A stretch of DNA of 64,000 nt from CAYTBN01 sp964436045 (GTDB taxonomy: Bacteria; Myxococcota_A; UBA796; UBA9615; CAYRNR01): positions 25,464 through 89,463 of the forward strand of contig CAYTBN010000027.1 in the NCBI GenBank assembly GCA_964436045.1, read 5' to 3'. Each line of letters starts with the position of its first letter. Position 1 is the first letter of the stretch. A program made the translations under genes and the position numbers. Below the pieces are notes generated by a model. The model was not told the DNA's origin, did no database searches, and saw only the letters and a list, made by a program, of their open reading frames with translations. Below are positions 9,231 through 18,065 of this stretch, piece after piece.

Positions 9231-11450
9231 CTACCCGATGATCTCCAGGTTGGCGAAGCGAGCGACGAGCAACCGCATACCCGCGTTACGGAAGAATACG
9301 TTCAGTTTGAGCTGCGGACCCGCGCCCTCGACATGGCGGATCTCACCGAGGCCGAACGACGGGTGGCTGACCCGCATCCCCGGGCGGAAGGGCTGATCGC
9401 CCTCGGGCTCGTACACGACCACGTAGTCGTCATCCACCCCGTCGTTGGCCGGTTGCGCCACGGTCGCCGGGGACGCGAACGGAAGGGAGGGCCCGGCGGA
9501 CGGCGGCATCAGCCAGCGCACGAAGGGCGACGGGCGGGTCGCCTGCCAGCGTCGGTAGGTCTGCCGGTCGCCCTGGACCATCAACATCCGTCGGCGGGAG
9601 CGGTACAGGTACAGCCGGTCCCGGGCCCGGGTCGCGGCCACGTAGCACAGACGATGCTCCTCCTCGGTGCCCGACTGGGTGGCCGCCGCCCGGCTGTTGG
9701 GGAAGATCCCCTCGTCGAGCCCGACCAGGCAGACCACGGGGAACTCGAGCCCCTTGGCGCAGTGGATGGTCATCAGATGTACACGCTCGGAGGGCGACTT
9801 GCCCTCGACCCCTGTGCCCTCGCCGAGGTCGTCGGCGTCCGACCGCAGTGACGACCGGTCGAGCATCTCGGCGATGGCGTCCAGGCCGACCAGGTGCCCC
9901 GGGTTCTCGATGGCCGATCGCACCAGCTCTGCCAGGTTGTCAGCCCGGCCGAGGGCCTCGTGGGAGCCATCCTCGCGGAAGGCGGCCTCCATCCCGCTGC
10001 GCTCGATGACCCGTTCGATCGCCTCGGGCAGGGCCAGCCCCTCGACCTCGGCTCGCGTGGCAGCGATCAACTCGCCGAAGGCCGTCAACCGGCCGCCGAT
10101 CGCCTTGCCGACCTTGCGGTCCGCAACGACCGCTGCCATCGCTTCTTCCGCGGTCAGGCCGCGTCCGCTCGCGGCGGCGCGAACCTTGGTCACGGTGGTG
10201 TCGCCGATGCCCCGCGGCGGGGCGCGGACGGCGCGTTCGAACGAGACCAGGTCCCGCGGGTTGATCAGAAGACGCAAGTACGCCAGCGCCTCCTTGATCT
10301 CCCGTCGCTCGTAGAACCGCATCCCCCCCACCAGCAAGAAGGGCAGGTCGGCGTGGTCGAAGGCCTCCTCCAGGGAGCGGGACTGGGCGTTGGTGCGGTA
10401 GAGCACGGCGATGTCGGCGGGCGACACGCCGCCCGCGATCTCCTCGCGCACCCGCCACGCTACCTTGCGCGCCTCGTCGGCTTCGTCCTGGCCCTCCCGC
10501 ATGCGCGGGGCTTCTCCATCCCCCCGATCGGTCCACAGCTGCTTGGGATCCTGGCTACCGCCACCGCTGTTGACGACCCGGGCGGCGGCGGCGAGGATCG
10601 CCGTGGTCGAACGGTAGTTCTGCTGCAGCTTGACCACCCGCGCCCCCGGGTAATCGTGGGCAAAACCGCGGATGTTGCCCACGTCGGCGCCGCGGAAGGA
10701 GTAGATCGATTGGTCATCGTCGCCGACAGCGCAGAGGTTGTCCTCGGGCTGGGCGAGCCGTCGGACCAGATCGTACTGCTGTCCGTCGGTGTCCTGGAAC
10801 TCGTCCACCAGCAGGAAACGGAAGCGTCGCTGGTATCGCTCGAGCACGTCGGGGTGCTCGTCGAACAGCTCGACCACCCGCGAGATCAGGTCGGAGAAGT
10901 CGACGGCGTTGGCCGCCCGCAGCTCCCGCTCGTAGGCGTCGAAGGCGTCCTGCAGGGTTCCCCGTAGGCGGCCGCGCTCCGACACGCCGACCTCGCCCCC
11001 GCTCCGCTTGGCCTGCTCGATGCGGCTCCGGACCAGCCCCGGCGCCAGCTTGCGGGAGGGATCGACCTCCTTGAGTACCCGCCGGATCACCTCGCGCTGG
11101 TCGCGGTCGTCGTAGATGACGAAGTTGCGCTCCAGGCCAATACGCTCCCCGTCCATCCGGAGGATCCGCAGGCAGGCCGAGTGGAAGGTCTGGACCCAGG
11201 CCTCGCGGGCGGCGGAACCGCAGATGGACTCGACCCGCCGCTTCATCTCGCCAGCGGCCTTGTTGGTGAAGGTGACCGCCAGGATCTGCCAGGGTTCCGC
11301 GATCCCGTCGTGGATCAGCCGCGCCAACCGGTAGGTGAGCACCCGGGTCTTGCCCGAGCCCGCGCCCGCGAACACCAGCAGCGGACCCTGGTCGTGTTCG
11401 ACGGCCTCCCGCTGGGGGTCGTTGAGGGACGACAGGTCGAGGGGCGTCAC
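9231..11450 (-). CDS. pcrA: UvrD/PcrA-type superfamily 1 DNA helicase
   Basis: 739 residues, full length for PcrA/UvrD. This is a 3'-5' ATP-dependent DNA helicase for nucleotide-excision and mismatch repair and for displacing RecA or RNA polymerase. Visible motifs: Walker A AGAGSGKT near residue 30, motif Ia VTFTNKAAGEM, motif II LLVDEFQDTD, motif III GDDDQSIYSFRGAD, and motif VI region YVAATRARDRLYL. The C-terminal 60 residues form the Tudor-like RNA-polymerase-binding domain (VSHPSFGLGEI). The ATG overlaps the glmU stop by four bases (ATGA), so the two are translationally coupled. PcrA versus UvrD naming is a matter of lineage convention. Confidence 0.93.
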   Translation of the reverse strand: MTPLDLSSLNDPQREAVEHDQGPLLVFAGAGSGKTRVLTYRLARLIHDGIAEPWQILAVTFTNKAAGEMKRRVESICGSAAREAWVQTFHSACLRILRMDGERIGLERNFVIYDDRDQREVIRRVLKEVDPSRKLAPGLVRSRIEQAKRSGGEVGVSERGRLRGTLQDAFDAYERELRAANAVDFSDLISRVVELFDEHPDVLERYQRRFRFLLVDEFQDTDGQQYDLVRRLAQPEDNLCAVGDDDQSIYSFRGADVGNIRGFAHDYPGARVVKLQQNYRSTTAILAAAARVVNSGGGSQDPKQLWTDRGDGEAPRMREGQDEADEARKVAWRVREEIAGGVSPADIAVLYRTNAQSRSLEEAFDHADLPFLLVGGMRFYERREIKEALAYLRLLINPRDLVSFERAVRAPPRGIGDTTVTKVRAAASGRGLTAEEAMAAVVADRKVGKAIGGRLTAFGELIAATRAEVEGLALPEAIERVIERSGMEAAFREDGSHEALGRADNLAELVRSAIENPGHLVGLDAIAEMLDRSSLRSDADDLGEGTGVEGKSPSERVHLMTIHCAKGLEFPVVCLVGLDEGIFPNSRAAATQSGTEEEHRLCYVAATRARDRLYLYRSRRRMLMVQGDRQTYRRWQATRPSPFVRWLMPPSAGPSLPFASPATVAQPANDGVDDDYVVVYEPEGDQPFRPGMRVSHPSFGLGEIRHVEGAGPQLKLNVFFRNAGMRLLVARFANLEIIG

Positions 11451-12988
11451 TTCCCCCCCCCCTCGACATCCGCACGCCGCGCGGCTCTTGCGGCCAGGAT
11501 CCGGTCGTGCTTGCGGTCGCCGACCCCCTTGAGCATCTTCTCCTTGGCCCGGGTCACCACCAGCGCGCCGTCGGGCACCTCCCGGGTGACCGTCGTGCCC
11601 GAGCCGACGTAGGCCCGATCGCCAACGCGCACGGGGGCCACCAGCTGCGAGTCGCTGCCGACGAAGGCGTCCTCACCGATTTCGGTGAGGTTCTTGTCCA
11701 GGCCGTCGTAGTTGCAGAAGATGACGCCGGCGCCCACGTTCGAACGGGCGCCCACGCGGCCGTCGCCCAGGTAGGCCAGGTGGTTGGCCTTGGCGCCGTC
11801 GTCCATCTCGGTGTTCTTGGTCTCGACGAAGTTTCCCAGGTGGACCCCGGCGGCCAGCCGGCTCCGCATCCGCAGGTGGGAGAAGGGACCGATGCGGGCG
11901 TCTGCCCCCACCCGGACCCGGTCCGCGTCGGTGCTCTCGTGGGGTTCCTTCTCGTTGATGCCGACCATCAGCGTATAAGGCCGCACCTGGGCGTCCTCGG
12001 CCACGTCCGCCGACCGGAGCACCGAGCCGACGCCAATGCGCGCGCCCTCCCCCACCACCGTATCGCGGAGCACGGCGCCGGTCTCGATCACGGCGCCGGT
12101 GGCGATCCGGGTATCCCCTTGCAGCTGGACCCGGGGCTCGAGTACCACGTCGGCGGACAGTTCCACCTCCGGATCGACGCGCACGGAATGCGGCGCCTGG
12201 ATGGTCACTCCGTCGGCCATCCAGGCCGACGCCGTGCGGGCGTACAGCAGGTCCTCGACCCGGGCCAACTCCGCCCGGTCGTTGACCCCCAGCACCTCGC
12301 TCGGATCGCCGTGGATCCGGGCGCTGGCGCCGGCGCTGGCCGCGGCGGCCGCGATGATGTCGGTCAGGTAGAGCTCGCCCTGGTCGTTCTCGGGGCTGAG
12401 GGAGGCCAGCGCCCCCCCGCTGCCGTCCGCGCCGAACAGGAAGGTCAGATCCGCGGCGTACAGGCCACTGTTGACCTCCTTGACCGCCAGCTGGGCCGGA
12501 TCGCAGTCCCGTGCCTCGACGATGGCGCTCACGCGGTCGTCGGTCCCGCGGACGACCCGCCCGTACCACTTGGGTTCGTCGATCTCCATGCTCAGGACCG
12601 TGGCCAGCGCGCCGTCTCGTTCCCGGGCCGCTGCGAGCGCCTCCAGGGTGGCGGAGCGGATCAGCGGCACATCGCCGGGCAACAGCAGGGCGGTGCCATC
12701 GAACCGATCGAGGGCCGGCGCGGCGCAGCGTACGGCGTCGCCCGTGCCCCGCTGCTCGGCCTGCACCGCGAACCGCACGCCCGGCACGTCGGCCAGGGAC
12801 CGGCGGACCTGCTCACCCTGGCGCCCGACCACCACGATCACCGGGTCGCAGCCGGCGCCGCGGGCGGCCTCCACGACGCGCCGGACCATCGGCCGCCCGG
12901 CCACCGGGTGCAGGACCTTGATCAAGGACGACTTCATCCGCGTTCCCTGGCCTGCCGCCAGGACGATCGCGCAGCGCGTTTCGCTCAT
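11447..12988 (-). CDS. glmU: Bifunctional GlmU (GlcNAc-1-P uridyltransferase / GlcN-1-P acetyltransferase)
   Basis: 513 residues. GlmU acetylates glucosamine-1-phosphate and then makes UDP-GlcNAc, the precursor for peptidoglycan and LPS. The N-terminal pyrophosphorylase domain has the LAAGQGTRM signature and the KVLH lysine; the usual Pro before that Lys is Ile here. The C-terminal left-handed beta-helix carries the acetyltransferase residues, including NHLAYLGD with the catalytic His and HLGNFVETKN. A basic tail of about 45 residues follows. Shine-Dalgarno GAGGAG precedes the ATG. First gene of a glmU-pcrA operon. Confidence 0.95.
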   Translation of the reverse strand: MSETRCAIVLAAGQGTRMKSSLIKVLHPVAGRPMVRRVVEAARGAGCDPVIVVVGRQGEQVRRSLADVPGVRFAVQAEQRGTGDAVRCAAPALDRFDGTALLLPGDVPLIRSATLEALAAARERDGALATVLSMEIDEPKWYGRVVRGTDDRVSAIVEARDCDPAQLAVKEVNSGLYAADLTFLFGADGSGGALASLSPENDQGELYLTDIIAAAAASAGASARIHGDPSEVLGVNDRAELARVEDLLYARTASAWMADGVTIQAPHSVRVDPEVELSADVVLEPRVQLQGDTRIATGAVIETGAVLRDTVVGEGARIGVGSVLRSADVAEDAQVRPYTLMVGINEKEPHESTDADRVRVGADARIGPFSHLRMRSRLAAGVHLGNFVETKNTEMDDGAKANHLAYLGDGRVGARSNVGAGVIFCNYDGLDKNLTEIGEDAFVGSDSQLVAPVRVGDRAYVGSGTTVTREVPDGALVVTRAKEKMLKGVGDRKHDRILAARAARRADVEGGGK

Positions 12989-13014
12989 CGCAACTCCTCG
13001 TGTCGAAGGGGCGG

Positions 13015-13043
13015 ATTGTACCGCCTCAGCCGGGGGATGGCAG
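13015..13043 (-). promoter_or_regulatory. Candidate sigma70-type promoter for glmU-pcrA
   Basis: On the minus strand a TACAAT -10 box (13015-13020) follows a 17-bp spacer from CTGCCA (13038-13043, four of six matches to TTGACA). It lies 26 bp upstream of the glmU ATG. The -10 is flanked by GGCGG and CCGCC, a short dyad that could form a hairpin. Pattern-based only. Confidence 0.4.
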
Positions 13044-13049
13044 GGAGGT

Positions 13050-13847
13050 TCAGTCTATCAGCAGGACGTAGGTGACGGGGGCGCCGTACGTGCCGGAGAC
13101 GGCGACGCTGTACGCGCTGCCCCCCTCCAGCGGCGAGGACATGGTCTCGGGGGGGTAGAGGGTGTACTCGTCGGCTCCGGACTTGAACGCGCCGCTGCCC
13201 TCCAGCAGGAACATCCCGAGGTCGTTGTCCTTGGTGGGCCAGTAGAGGGTGAACGCCCAGGTGCCGCCCTGGATCGGCGCAAACCGGTAGTAGTCCATGT
13301 CGCCGTCGTAGTCGCCCTGGCCGTCCATCGCCAGCACGGTCAGGTCGCCGACGATGGCCATCGGGGTCGTGACGCCCCCCATGTTCTGGGATTCCTGGGG
13401 GATATCGTTGGGCTCGACCTCGAAGTAGAACGTGCGCCCCAGGTCCACCTCTCCGGCCAGGGCGCCGGAGGCGTTGCTGTCGGTGTCGACCAGCACGATC
13501 CCGATCTGCACAGAGTCGTTGGTCGCGAAGGGAGTCAAGTCGGTCTTGACCTCGCCCACGTCCGAGAACATCACCACCGCGGTGTCCGGCAGGTCGTAGA
13601 CCGCCACTTGTTCGCCGTCCACCGACACCCGCAGCTCGCCCTCGCGGACGTTCTTCTGGGGATCGGTCCAGGCGAACTGGGCCCGCAACAACCACTTCTC
13701 GTAGTCCGGCTCCACCTCGAGCTCGCTGAGCACCGGAGCATTCGCAGGATCGCCGCCCAGGCCACCGTCCACCGCCACGAATCCCACCTGGCAGCCCGCG
13801 AGGGCCGCCGCGAGGGTGAACGTGAGCCCGATGATCGCGACACGCAT
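13050..13847 (-). CDS. Predicted lipoprotein of unknown function
   Basis: 265 residues from the ATG opening MRVAIIG; a GGAGG-like site lies just upstream. Signal peptide with lipobox LAGC. The mature protein is beta-rich: first half has an Ig-like feel (VLSELEVEPDYEKWLLRAQF); second half contains YYRFAPIQGGTWAFTLYWP and a C-terminal SVAVSGTYGAPVTYVLLID, reminiscent of bacterial pre-peptidase C-terminal (PPC) domains that follow an EVEPND motif. FEVEPNDIPQESQ, seen here at mid-protein, is that typical PPC lead-in. PPC-like assignment is inference; no enzymatic domain is present. Confidence 0.75.
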   Translation of the reverse strand: MRVAIIGLTFTLAAALAGCQVGFVAVDGGLGGDPANAPVLSELEVEPDYEKWLLRAQFAWTDPQKNVREGELRVSVDGEQVAVYDLPDTAVVMFSDVGEVKTDLTPFATNDSVQIGIVLVDTDSNASGALAGEVDLGRTFYFEVEPNDIPQESQNMGGVTTPMAIVGDLTVLAMDGQGDYDGDMDYYRFAPIQGGTWAFTLYWPTKDNDLGMFLLEGSGAFKSGADEYTLYPPETMSSPLEGGSAYSVAVSGTYGAPVTYVLLID

Positions 13848-13933
13848 GACGGTTCCTCCACGGTGACCGACGGTCCCGTGCATCTACTGAATGGAACCCG
13901 CCGCGGGGCAGGCTGTCAAGGGCGAGCCGGTGC

Positions 13934-13962
13934 GTGACGGCCCCTGGGAGCGCTGGTAAGAT
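13934..13962 (+). promoter_or_regulatory. Candidate sigma70-type promoter for ssb
   Basis: GTGACG (13934-13939) and TAAGAT (13957-13962) separated by 17 bp, followed by a GAGGAGG Shine-Dalgarno at 13975-13981 and the ssb ATG at 13987. Good spacing but degenerate -35. Confidence 0.4.
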
Positions 13963-13986
13963 GCGTGCCTCATCGAGGAGGTTGTC

Positions 13987-14604
13987 ATGGCCGGACAGGG
14001 CGTAAACAAGGTGTTCCTGCTGGGGAACGTGGGCCGGGATCCGGAGCTTCGCTACACCGGAAGCGGCAAGGCCGTGGCCAACTTCACGCTGGCGACCTCC
14101 GAGGGCAGAGCGGGCGAGGGCGGCGAGGCCCGCACCGAGTGGCACCGGATCGTGGTCTGGGACCGGCTGGCAGAGCAGTGCAACAACTACGTCACCAAGG
14201 GCCGGCAGGTGTTCATCGAGGGGCGGCTCCAGACCCGCTCGTGGGAGGACCGCAGTAATCAGAAGCGGCAGACCACCGAGATCGTCGCCCACAACGTGCA
14301 GTTCCTCGGCACCGGTCGCGGTGAGGGCGCCAACCGGCCACCTCCGCACGGAGACGATGAGTACGCGTCCTTCGACGCTCGCAAGGGCGGCGGCAGCGGC
14401 GGGTATCGCCAGGCGGGGCCGCAGGGCGGTGACGGCGGTGGCGGTGATGGCGGTGGCGGTGGCGGTGGCGGTGGCGGTGGATACCGTCAAGGACCGCCCC
14501 AGGACCGCGGCGGACCGCCTCCCCAGCGCGAGCAGGCCCCCCCGGCCCGCAAGGAGCCCGAGATCCCCTACGTGGACGAGGACGACGAGGACATCCCGTT
14601 CTAG
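13987..14604 (+). CDS. ssb: Single-stranded DNA-binding protein
   Basis: 205 residues. SSB tetramers coat single-stranded DNA during replication, repair and recombination. The OB fold occupies about 1-112 (VNKVFLLGNVGRDPELRYT, TEWHRIVVWDRLAE, GRQVFIEGRLQTRSW). A Gly-rich linker, including a (GGT/GGC)n Gly run encoded at about 14430-14482, leads to the acidic interaction tip ending DEDIPF that recruits repair partners. Length is typical. Strong Shine-Dalgarno GAGGAGG. Confidence 0.95.
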   Translation: MAGQGVNKVFLLGNVGRDPELRYTGSGKAVANFTLATSEGRAGEGGEARTEWHRIVVWDRLAEQCNNYVTKGRQVFIEGRLQTRSWEDRSNQKRQTTEIVAHNVQFLGTGRGEGANRPPPHGDDEYASFDARKGGGSGGYRQAGPQGGDGGGGDGGGGGGGGGGGYRQGPPQDRGGPPPQREQAPPARKEPEIPYVDEDDEDIPF

Positions 14605-14606
14605 AG

Positions 14607-14642
14607 CCGAGTCCGAGTCCGAGTCCGAGTCCGAGTCCGAGA
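14607..14642. repeat. Hexanucleotide array (CCGAGT)6 between convergent genes
   Basis: Six perfect-register units CCGAGT (the last CCGAGA) begin three bases after the ssb stop and end seven bases before the stop of the convergent gene. The same hexamer family recurs at 58234-58317 and 60811-60846. Confidence 0.85.
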
Positions 14643-14649
14643 CGGATCC

Positions 14650-15141
14650 CTACTCGGGTTCCAGAGCCACCACCGGAACCAGGAACCAGTCCTTGGGCAG
14701 ACTGCGGTCCGACAGGTACCACAGCTGCGTTTCGGTCCGATCCACCAGGTTCAGGGTGGTCGATTCCACCTCGCGTAACGAGATGCGTATCTCGGCGCGG
14801 GTGTTCTCCTCGTCCACCAGCACGAAGTCGACGACAGCCTCGTCGACCGTGGGATGCTGGGCCAGTGGATCCGTCATCCGCTGCAGGAAGGTCACCTGGT
14901 CGTTGGTGTCCTCGTAGTACTTGGAGGCCTCCTGGAAGTCGCGCCAGCGCATGGCGATCAGGTACTCGTCCACGCGCTTGCGGACCGCCTTGATCGCCTT
15001 CTCGTGCAGGCGCTGCTTCTTGCGGTACTCGACCTTGGCCTTGCGCTCCGGGTTGGCGGGCGCGAGGGTCGGGGTGGCCAGGGTCAGCGCGATGGCGGTC
15101 GCCAGCCAGCCCAGGTGAATGCGGGCTCTAGATGCCGTCAT
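14650..15141 (-). CDS. Secreted helical protein of unknown function
   Basis: 163 residues from the ATG opening MTASRARI. A signal peptide ends near Ala28-Asn (TLAPANPE) without lipobox, so a soluble periplasmic product is likely. The mature part begins with a Lys/Arg-rich helix (RKAKVEYRKKQRLHEKAIKA) and continues with a compact domain resembling NTF2/SnoaL-like small domains (WRDFQEASKYYEDTNDQVTFLQRM, then beta strands); this resemblance is inference. It overlaps the upstream gene by 14 bp, so the two form an operon. Confidence 0.7.
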   Translation of the reverse strand: MTASRARIHLGWLATAIALTLATPTLAPANPERKAKVEYRKKQRLHEKAIKAVRKRVDEYLIAMRWRDFQEASKYYEDTNDQVTFLQRMTDPLAQHPTVDEAVVDFVLVDEENTRAEIRISLREVESTTLNLVDRTETQLWYLSDRSLPKDWFLVPVVALEPE

Positions 15142-16753
15142 CGATGAGGTCCTTTGTGGGCGCCTCGGGGAACCGGGGCATGGTGGGACGGATCTGCAGG
15201 CCGATGCGGAACCCCACGTAGCCCGGCTTGGGTAGCGCGGGTGGGTCCACGTAGGCGTCAAGCAGGGCCGAGTCGGGATAGGGGTCGACGGTGAACACCC
15301 GCGCCTGGGGCGGCCGCGCGCTCACCGCGATCGGCAGGTTGGCGGTGAGCGCGACGTTGGGCGTGAACTCGATCACCACACCTGGCTCGATCACGAAGGT
15401 CTGGTCGTTGTAGCGCTCGGACGGGGCCCAGTACCAGGGCCCGCTGAATTCGTAGCGCTCCGGGTTCCCCAGGTCGGGCCACAGCATCACGCCAAACCCG
15501 CCGGCGATGGTGGGTTTCACGCGCCACACCGCCACCGGGTAGAAGCGTAGCTTCCAGGCCATCCCGTAGGTACGGATCTGGCTGCTGCTCTCGATGGGGA
15601 TCGGGTACGGCTGGACCGCGCCCGGCTCGTCGCCGAATTCGTATTTCTGCAGGATCACGTTCAGCCGGCTGAAGGTCATCGTGCCGGTGAACTCGAAGTC
15701 CAGGAAGGGCGTGATGCCGAAGCCGAGGGTGGCGCCCATCGAAAAACCGCTTCCGCGGCGCGGCTGCAGGGTGGACACGCTGTCGGCCACGTTCCGCGGA
15801 TCGTCCTGCTCGAAGATATAGCTGCCAGTGAAGTCCAGCTCCAGCGGTCCGAACAGCGAGCCGAACTCGATGCCGATGATCGGCTGGCCGAAGTGGTTGG
15901 CGGCCCGGGTCTTCCAGGTGTCCAGGTCCAGACGCGAGTTGTGCCAGCGGATGTACTGGCTCTTGGTCAGGCCCGCCTCTTCCCAGACGGTGGAGACCAG
16001 CTCGGCATCGTCCTGTTCGGCCAGGTCCTGTTCGCTGATGTGTGTGCGCCGGACCTCGATGCTGCCCGCCAGGGGCTGGTAGGCGCTGTCCGGGAGCATC
16101 AGGTCCAGCACCCGCAGCGCCGCGCGCTCCTTCTGGCGGCGGCGGCGATCCAGCTCCTGACCGTCGAGGCGCGTCTCGTCGGTGAGCTCGTTGCGGTCGT
16201 AGGGATCGGCGAGCTCCTCCAGGGTGAGCTCGACCGCCTCGATCAGGGTGGCGTCATCCTCGACCCCCAGCTGGACCTCGAAGCTGTACTCGAGCTCGGC
16301 GAGGCCCACGCCGAGGAAGGTGATAGTCACGATCCGGCGTTCGCCGTCCAGTCGCACGGAACCGCTGACCACCCGGTCGGCCTCGGCATTCTCGCCCACG
16401 ATCAGCTGGCAGCCCAGCTCCTGGTCTGGCGGGCAGCCGCGCATGTAGAGCGACGCGCCGATGGTGGAGTTGCCGTCGTAGATCGCCGGGACGTCGCTGA
16501 GTCGGCGGACCGTCAGGTGATCGCGAAGCTCGAGGCCCTCGATCAGCACCCGGGTCATGCCGGTGGTCGCGTCGACCGAATCCACGTTGGCGGGGAGCAG
16601 CGGCACGACCAGCACCGCCTGGGCGGTCCGATCGCCCCGGGGAAGGGAGTAGTCTTCGGGGCTGTCCTCGTACGACCGGTCGGCGTCCTGCGCTGCCGCC
16701 GGACCGCCGATCAGCAGCCCCACCAGGGGCAGCAACCACCTCAGCTCACGCAC
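15128..16753 (-). CDS. Secreted / outer-membrane-associated protein of unknown function
   Basis: 541 residues. Signal peptide 1-21 (cleavage after PAAA). The N-terminal half (about 40-210) resembles a TolB-N/CsgG-like nucleotide-free domain: VLVVPLLPANVDSVDA, then IGASLYMRGC and VVSGSVRLDGERRIVTITFL. The C-terminal half has alternating amphipathic strands ending in Gly/aromatic-rich segments (GFSMGATLGFGITPFLDFEFTG, IGIEFGSLFGPLELDFTGSY, GYVGFRIGLQIRP), consistent with an outer-membrane beta-barrel. Neither half is certain. It is the first gene of a two-gene operon with the small secreted protein downstream. Confidence 0.7.
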   Translation of the reverse strand: MRELRWLLPLVGLLIGGPAAAQDADRSYEDSPEDYSLPRGDRTAQAVLVVPLLPANVDSVDATTGMTRVLIEGLELRDHLTVRRLSDVPAIYDGNSTIGASLYMRGCPPDQELGCQLIVGENAEADRVVSGSVRLDGERRIVTITFLGVGLAELEYSFEVQLGVEDDATLIEAVELTLEELADPYDRNELTDETRLDGQELDRRRRQKERAALRVLDLMLPDSAYQPLAGSIEVRRTHISEQDLAEQDDAELVSTVWEEAGLTKSQYIRWHNSRLDLDTWKTRAANHFGQPIIGIEFGSLFGPLELDFTGSYIFEQDDPRNVADSVSTLQPRRGSGFSMGATLGFGITPFLDFEFTGTMTFSRLNVILQKYEFGDEPGAVQPYPIPIESSSQIRTYGMAWKLRFYPVAVWRVKPTIAGGFGVMLWPDLGNPERYEFSGPWYWAPSERYNDQTFVIEPGVVIEFTPNVALTANLPIAVSARPPQARVFTVDPYPDSALLDAYVDPPALPKPGYVGFRIGLQIRPTMPRFPEAPTKDLIDDGI

Positions 16754-16821
16754 TGCACTCCCACAGCCATGTCCACGAACGCTGGCAAGAGCCTAGCACA
16801 CCCCGGAAACACGCCCCCGGA

Positions 16822-17664
16822 TCAGGGGCTCAGGGCAACCCGGTGGGCGGAGATGTCCCCGGTCATGACGACGCCCAGGATCTCACCCTCGAAGCTGCCC
16901 TCCATCTCGTCGGAGGCCACGAACGAACCGGCGTAAGCGGTCGGCAGATCGAACCAGCCGAGGACGGAGATGCCGATCTCCCCGTCGATGGAGTCGCCGA
17001 GGATGTCGCCGCTGATCACCAGGTCCAGATCCAGATCCAGGTAGCCCGCGATGCTGGCGATGCAGGCGCCGGTACCGTCCAGCACCTCGCCGTAGGGGTC
17101 GACGATGAAGTCCACGGCCCCCACGCAGGCGCCGGAGATCGGGACGCCCTGGATATCGAGGGCGATGCCGACGTTGACCGTTCCCGAGTAGACGCCGGCG
17201 TACTCGTGCTGGACCAGGATCCCACCGACCGCGTAGGTCAGCCGGTCCCCGTTGGGCAGCTCGGTCTCGGCCTTGATCACGTGCTCGCCGACCGGGAAGT
17301 CCTCGAACTCGCCGCTGGCGCCCACGTACTCGAAGGACTCGTCCTGATCGGTGGTCCAGAGGATCTCGTCGTAGCCCGTGGGATCGCCGTTCTCGTCCAG
17401 CACCTCGGCGTCCAGCAGCATCGGCGTGCCCAGCGGCACGAAGTCGCCCGACTCGGGCGAGTACACGACCAGCTCCGCGCCGTCCCACATGGAGTCGTCG
17501 TCCCCTGTGTCGTCGTCGTCGTCATCGTCATCGTCGGTCGGCGTGTCGTCGTCGCCGGTGTCGTCGTCATCGGCCGGAGGTGCCACGAGCCCCGTCTCCG
17601 AGCATCCCGCCAGTCCGAAGAGCAGCACGACAGCGAACACGAACATGGTGTGCCAGCGACTCAT
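16822..17664 (-). CDS. Lipoprotein with Asp/Thr/Gly linker
   Basis: 280 residues from the ATG opening MSRWHTM; the in-frame region upstream overlaps the divergent xseB and is not used. Signal peptide with lipobox LAGC, then a linker of poly-Asp broken by TGDDDT units. The rest is a beta-rich domain, first part similar to Ig-like modules (LVVYSPESGDFVPLGTPMLLDAEVLDENG), then a repetitive Ile/Asp/Gly segment (ISGDILGDSIDGEIGISVLG). One of seven linker-bearing exported proteins in the window. Binding partner unknown; surface display is inferred. Confidence 0.75.
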   Translation of the reverse strand: MSRWHTMFVFAVVLLFGLAGCSETGLVAPPADDDDTGDDDTPTDDDDDDDDDTGDDDSMWDGAELVVYSPESGDFVPLGTPMLLDAEVLDENGDPTGYDEILWTTDQDESFEYVGASGEFEDFPVGEHVIKAETELPNGDRLTYAVGGILVQHEYAGVYSGTVNVGIALDIQGVPISGACVGAVDFIVDPYGEVLDGTGACIASIAGYLDLDLDLVISGDILGDSIDGEIGISVLGWFDLPTAYAGSFVASDEMEGSFEGEILGVVMTGDISAHRVALSP

Positions 17665-17799
17665 CTTCACCTCCTGGCCCGTGAACCCGGCACGCAGTAT
17701 GGCCCACCCACCCCCCACCGACAAGGGCGCAGCGTGGCCTGGGGCGGGCTGAATCAGCCTTTTCCTCTCCCCTCCCGGAGCTGCCGTATACTGCCGCTC

Positions 17800-18057
17800 A
17801 TGACGAAAAAAACGATGGAGAAGCTGTCGTTCGAGCAGGCGCTGGTGCGGCTGGAGGAGATCGTGGGGCAGATGGAGGCCGGCGAGGTGACGCTGGATGC
17901 CTCGCTGTCGCTGTTCGAGGAGGGGACCGCGCTGTCGCGCCACTGCACGGGCAAGCTCGACGCGGCGGAGGAGCGGATCCGGGTCCTGACGGACGATGGC
18001 GCGGGCGGTATCGCCGAACAGGATCTGGACGGACCCGCCGACGGCGGGGGCAGCTGA
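17800..18057 (+). CDS. xseB: Exodeoxyribonuclease VII small subunit
   Basis: 85 residues. XseB binds XseA to form exonuclease VII, which degrades single-stranded DNA. The family helical hairpin is clear: SFEQALVRLEEIVGQMEAGEVTLDASLSLFEEG, and the C-terminal helix KLDAAEERIRVL. Start at the ATG opening MTKKTMEK. tlyA begins eight bases downstream. In many bacteria ispA and dxs separate xseB from tlyA; here they are absent, and no xseA is in the window. Confidence 0.92.
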   Translation: MTKKTMEKLSFEQALVRLEEIVGQMEAGEVTLDASLSLFEEGTALSRHCTGKLDAAEERIRVLTDDGAGGIAEQDLDGPADGGGS

Positions 18058-18065
18058 GCCCCCCC

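Noticed and set aside
16843..17799. Plus-strand extension upstream of xseB
   Set aside because: Same frame as xseB, but antisense to a lipoprotein with clear signal peptide; family length supports the start at 17800.
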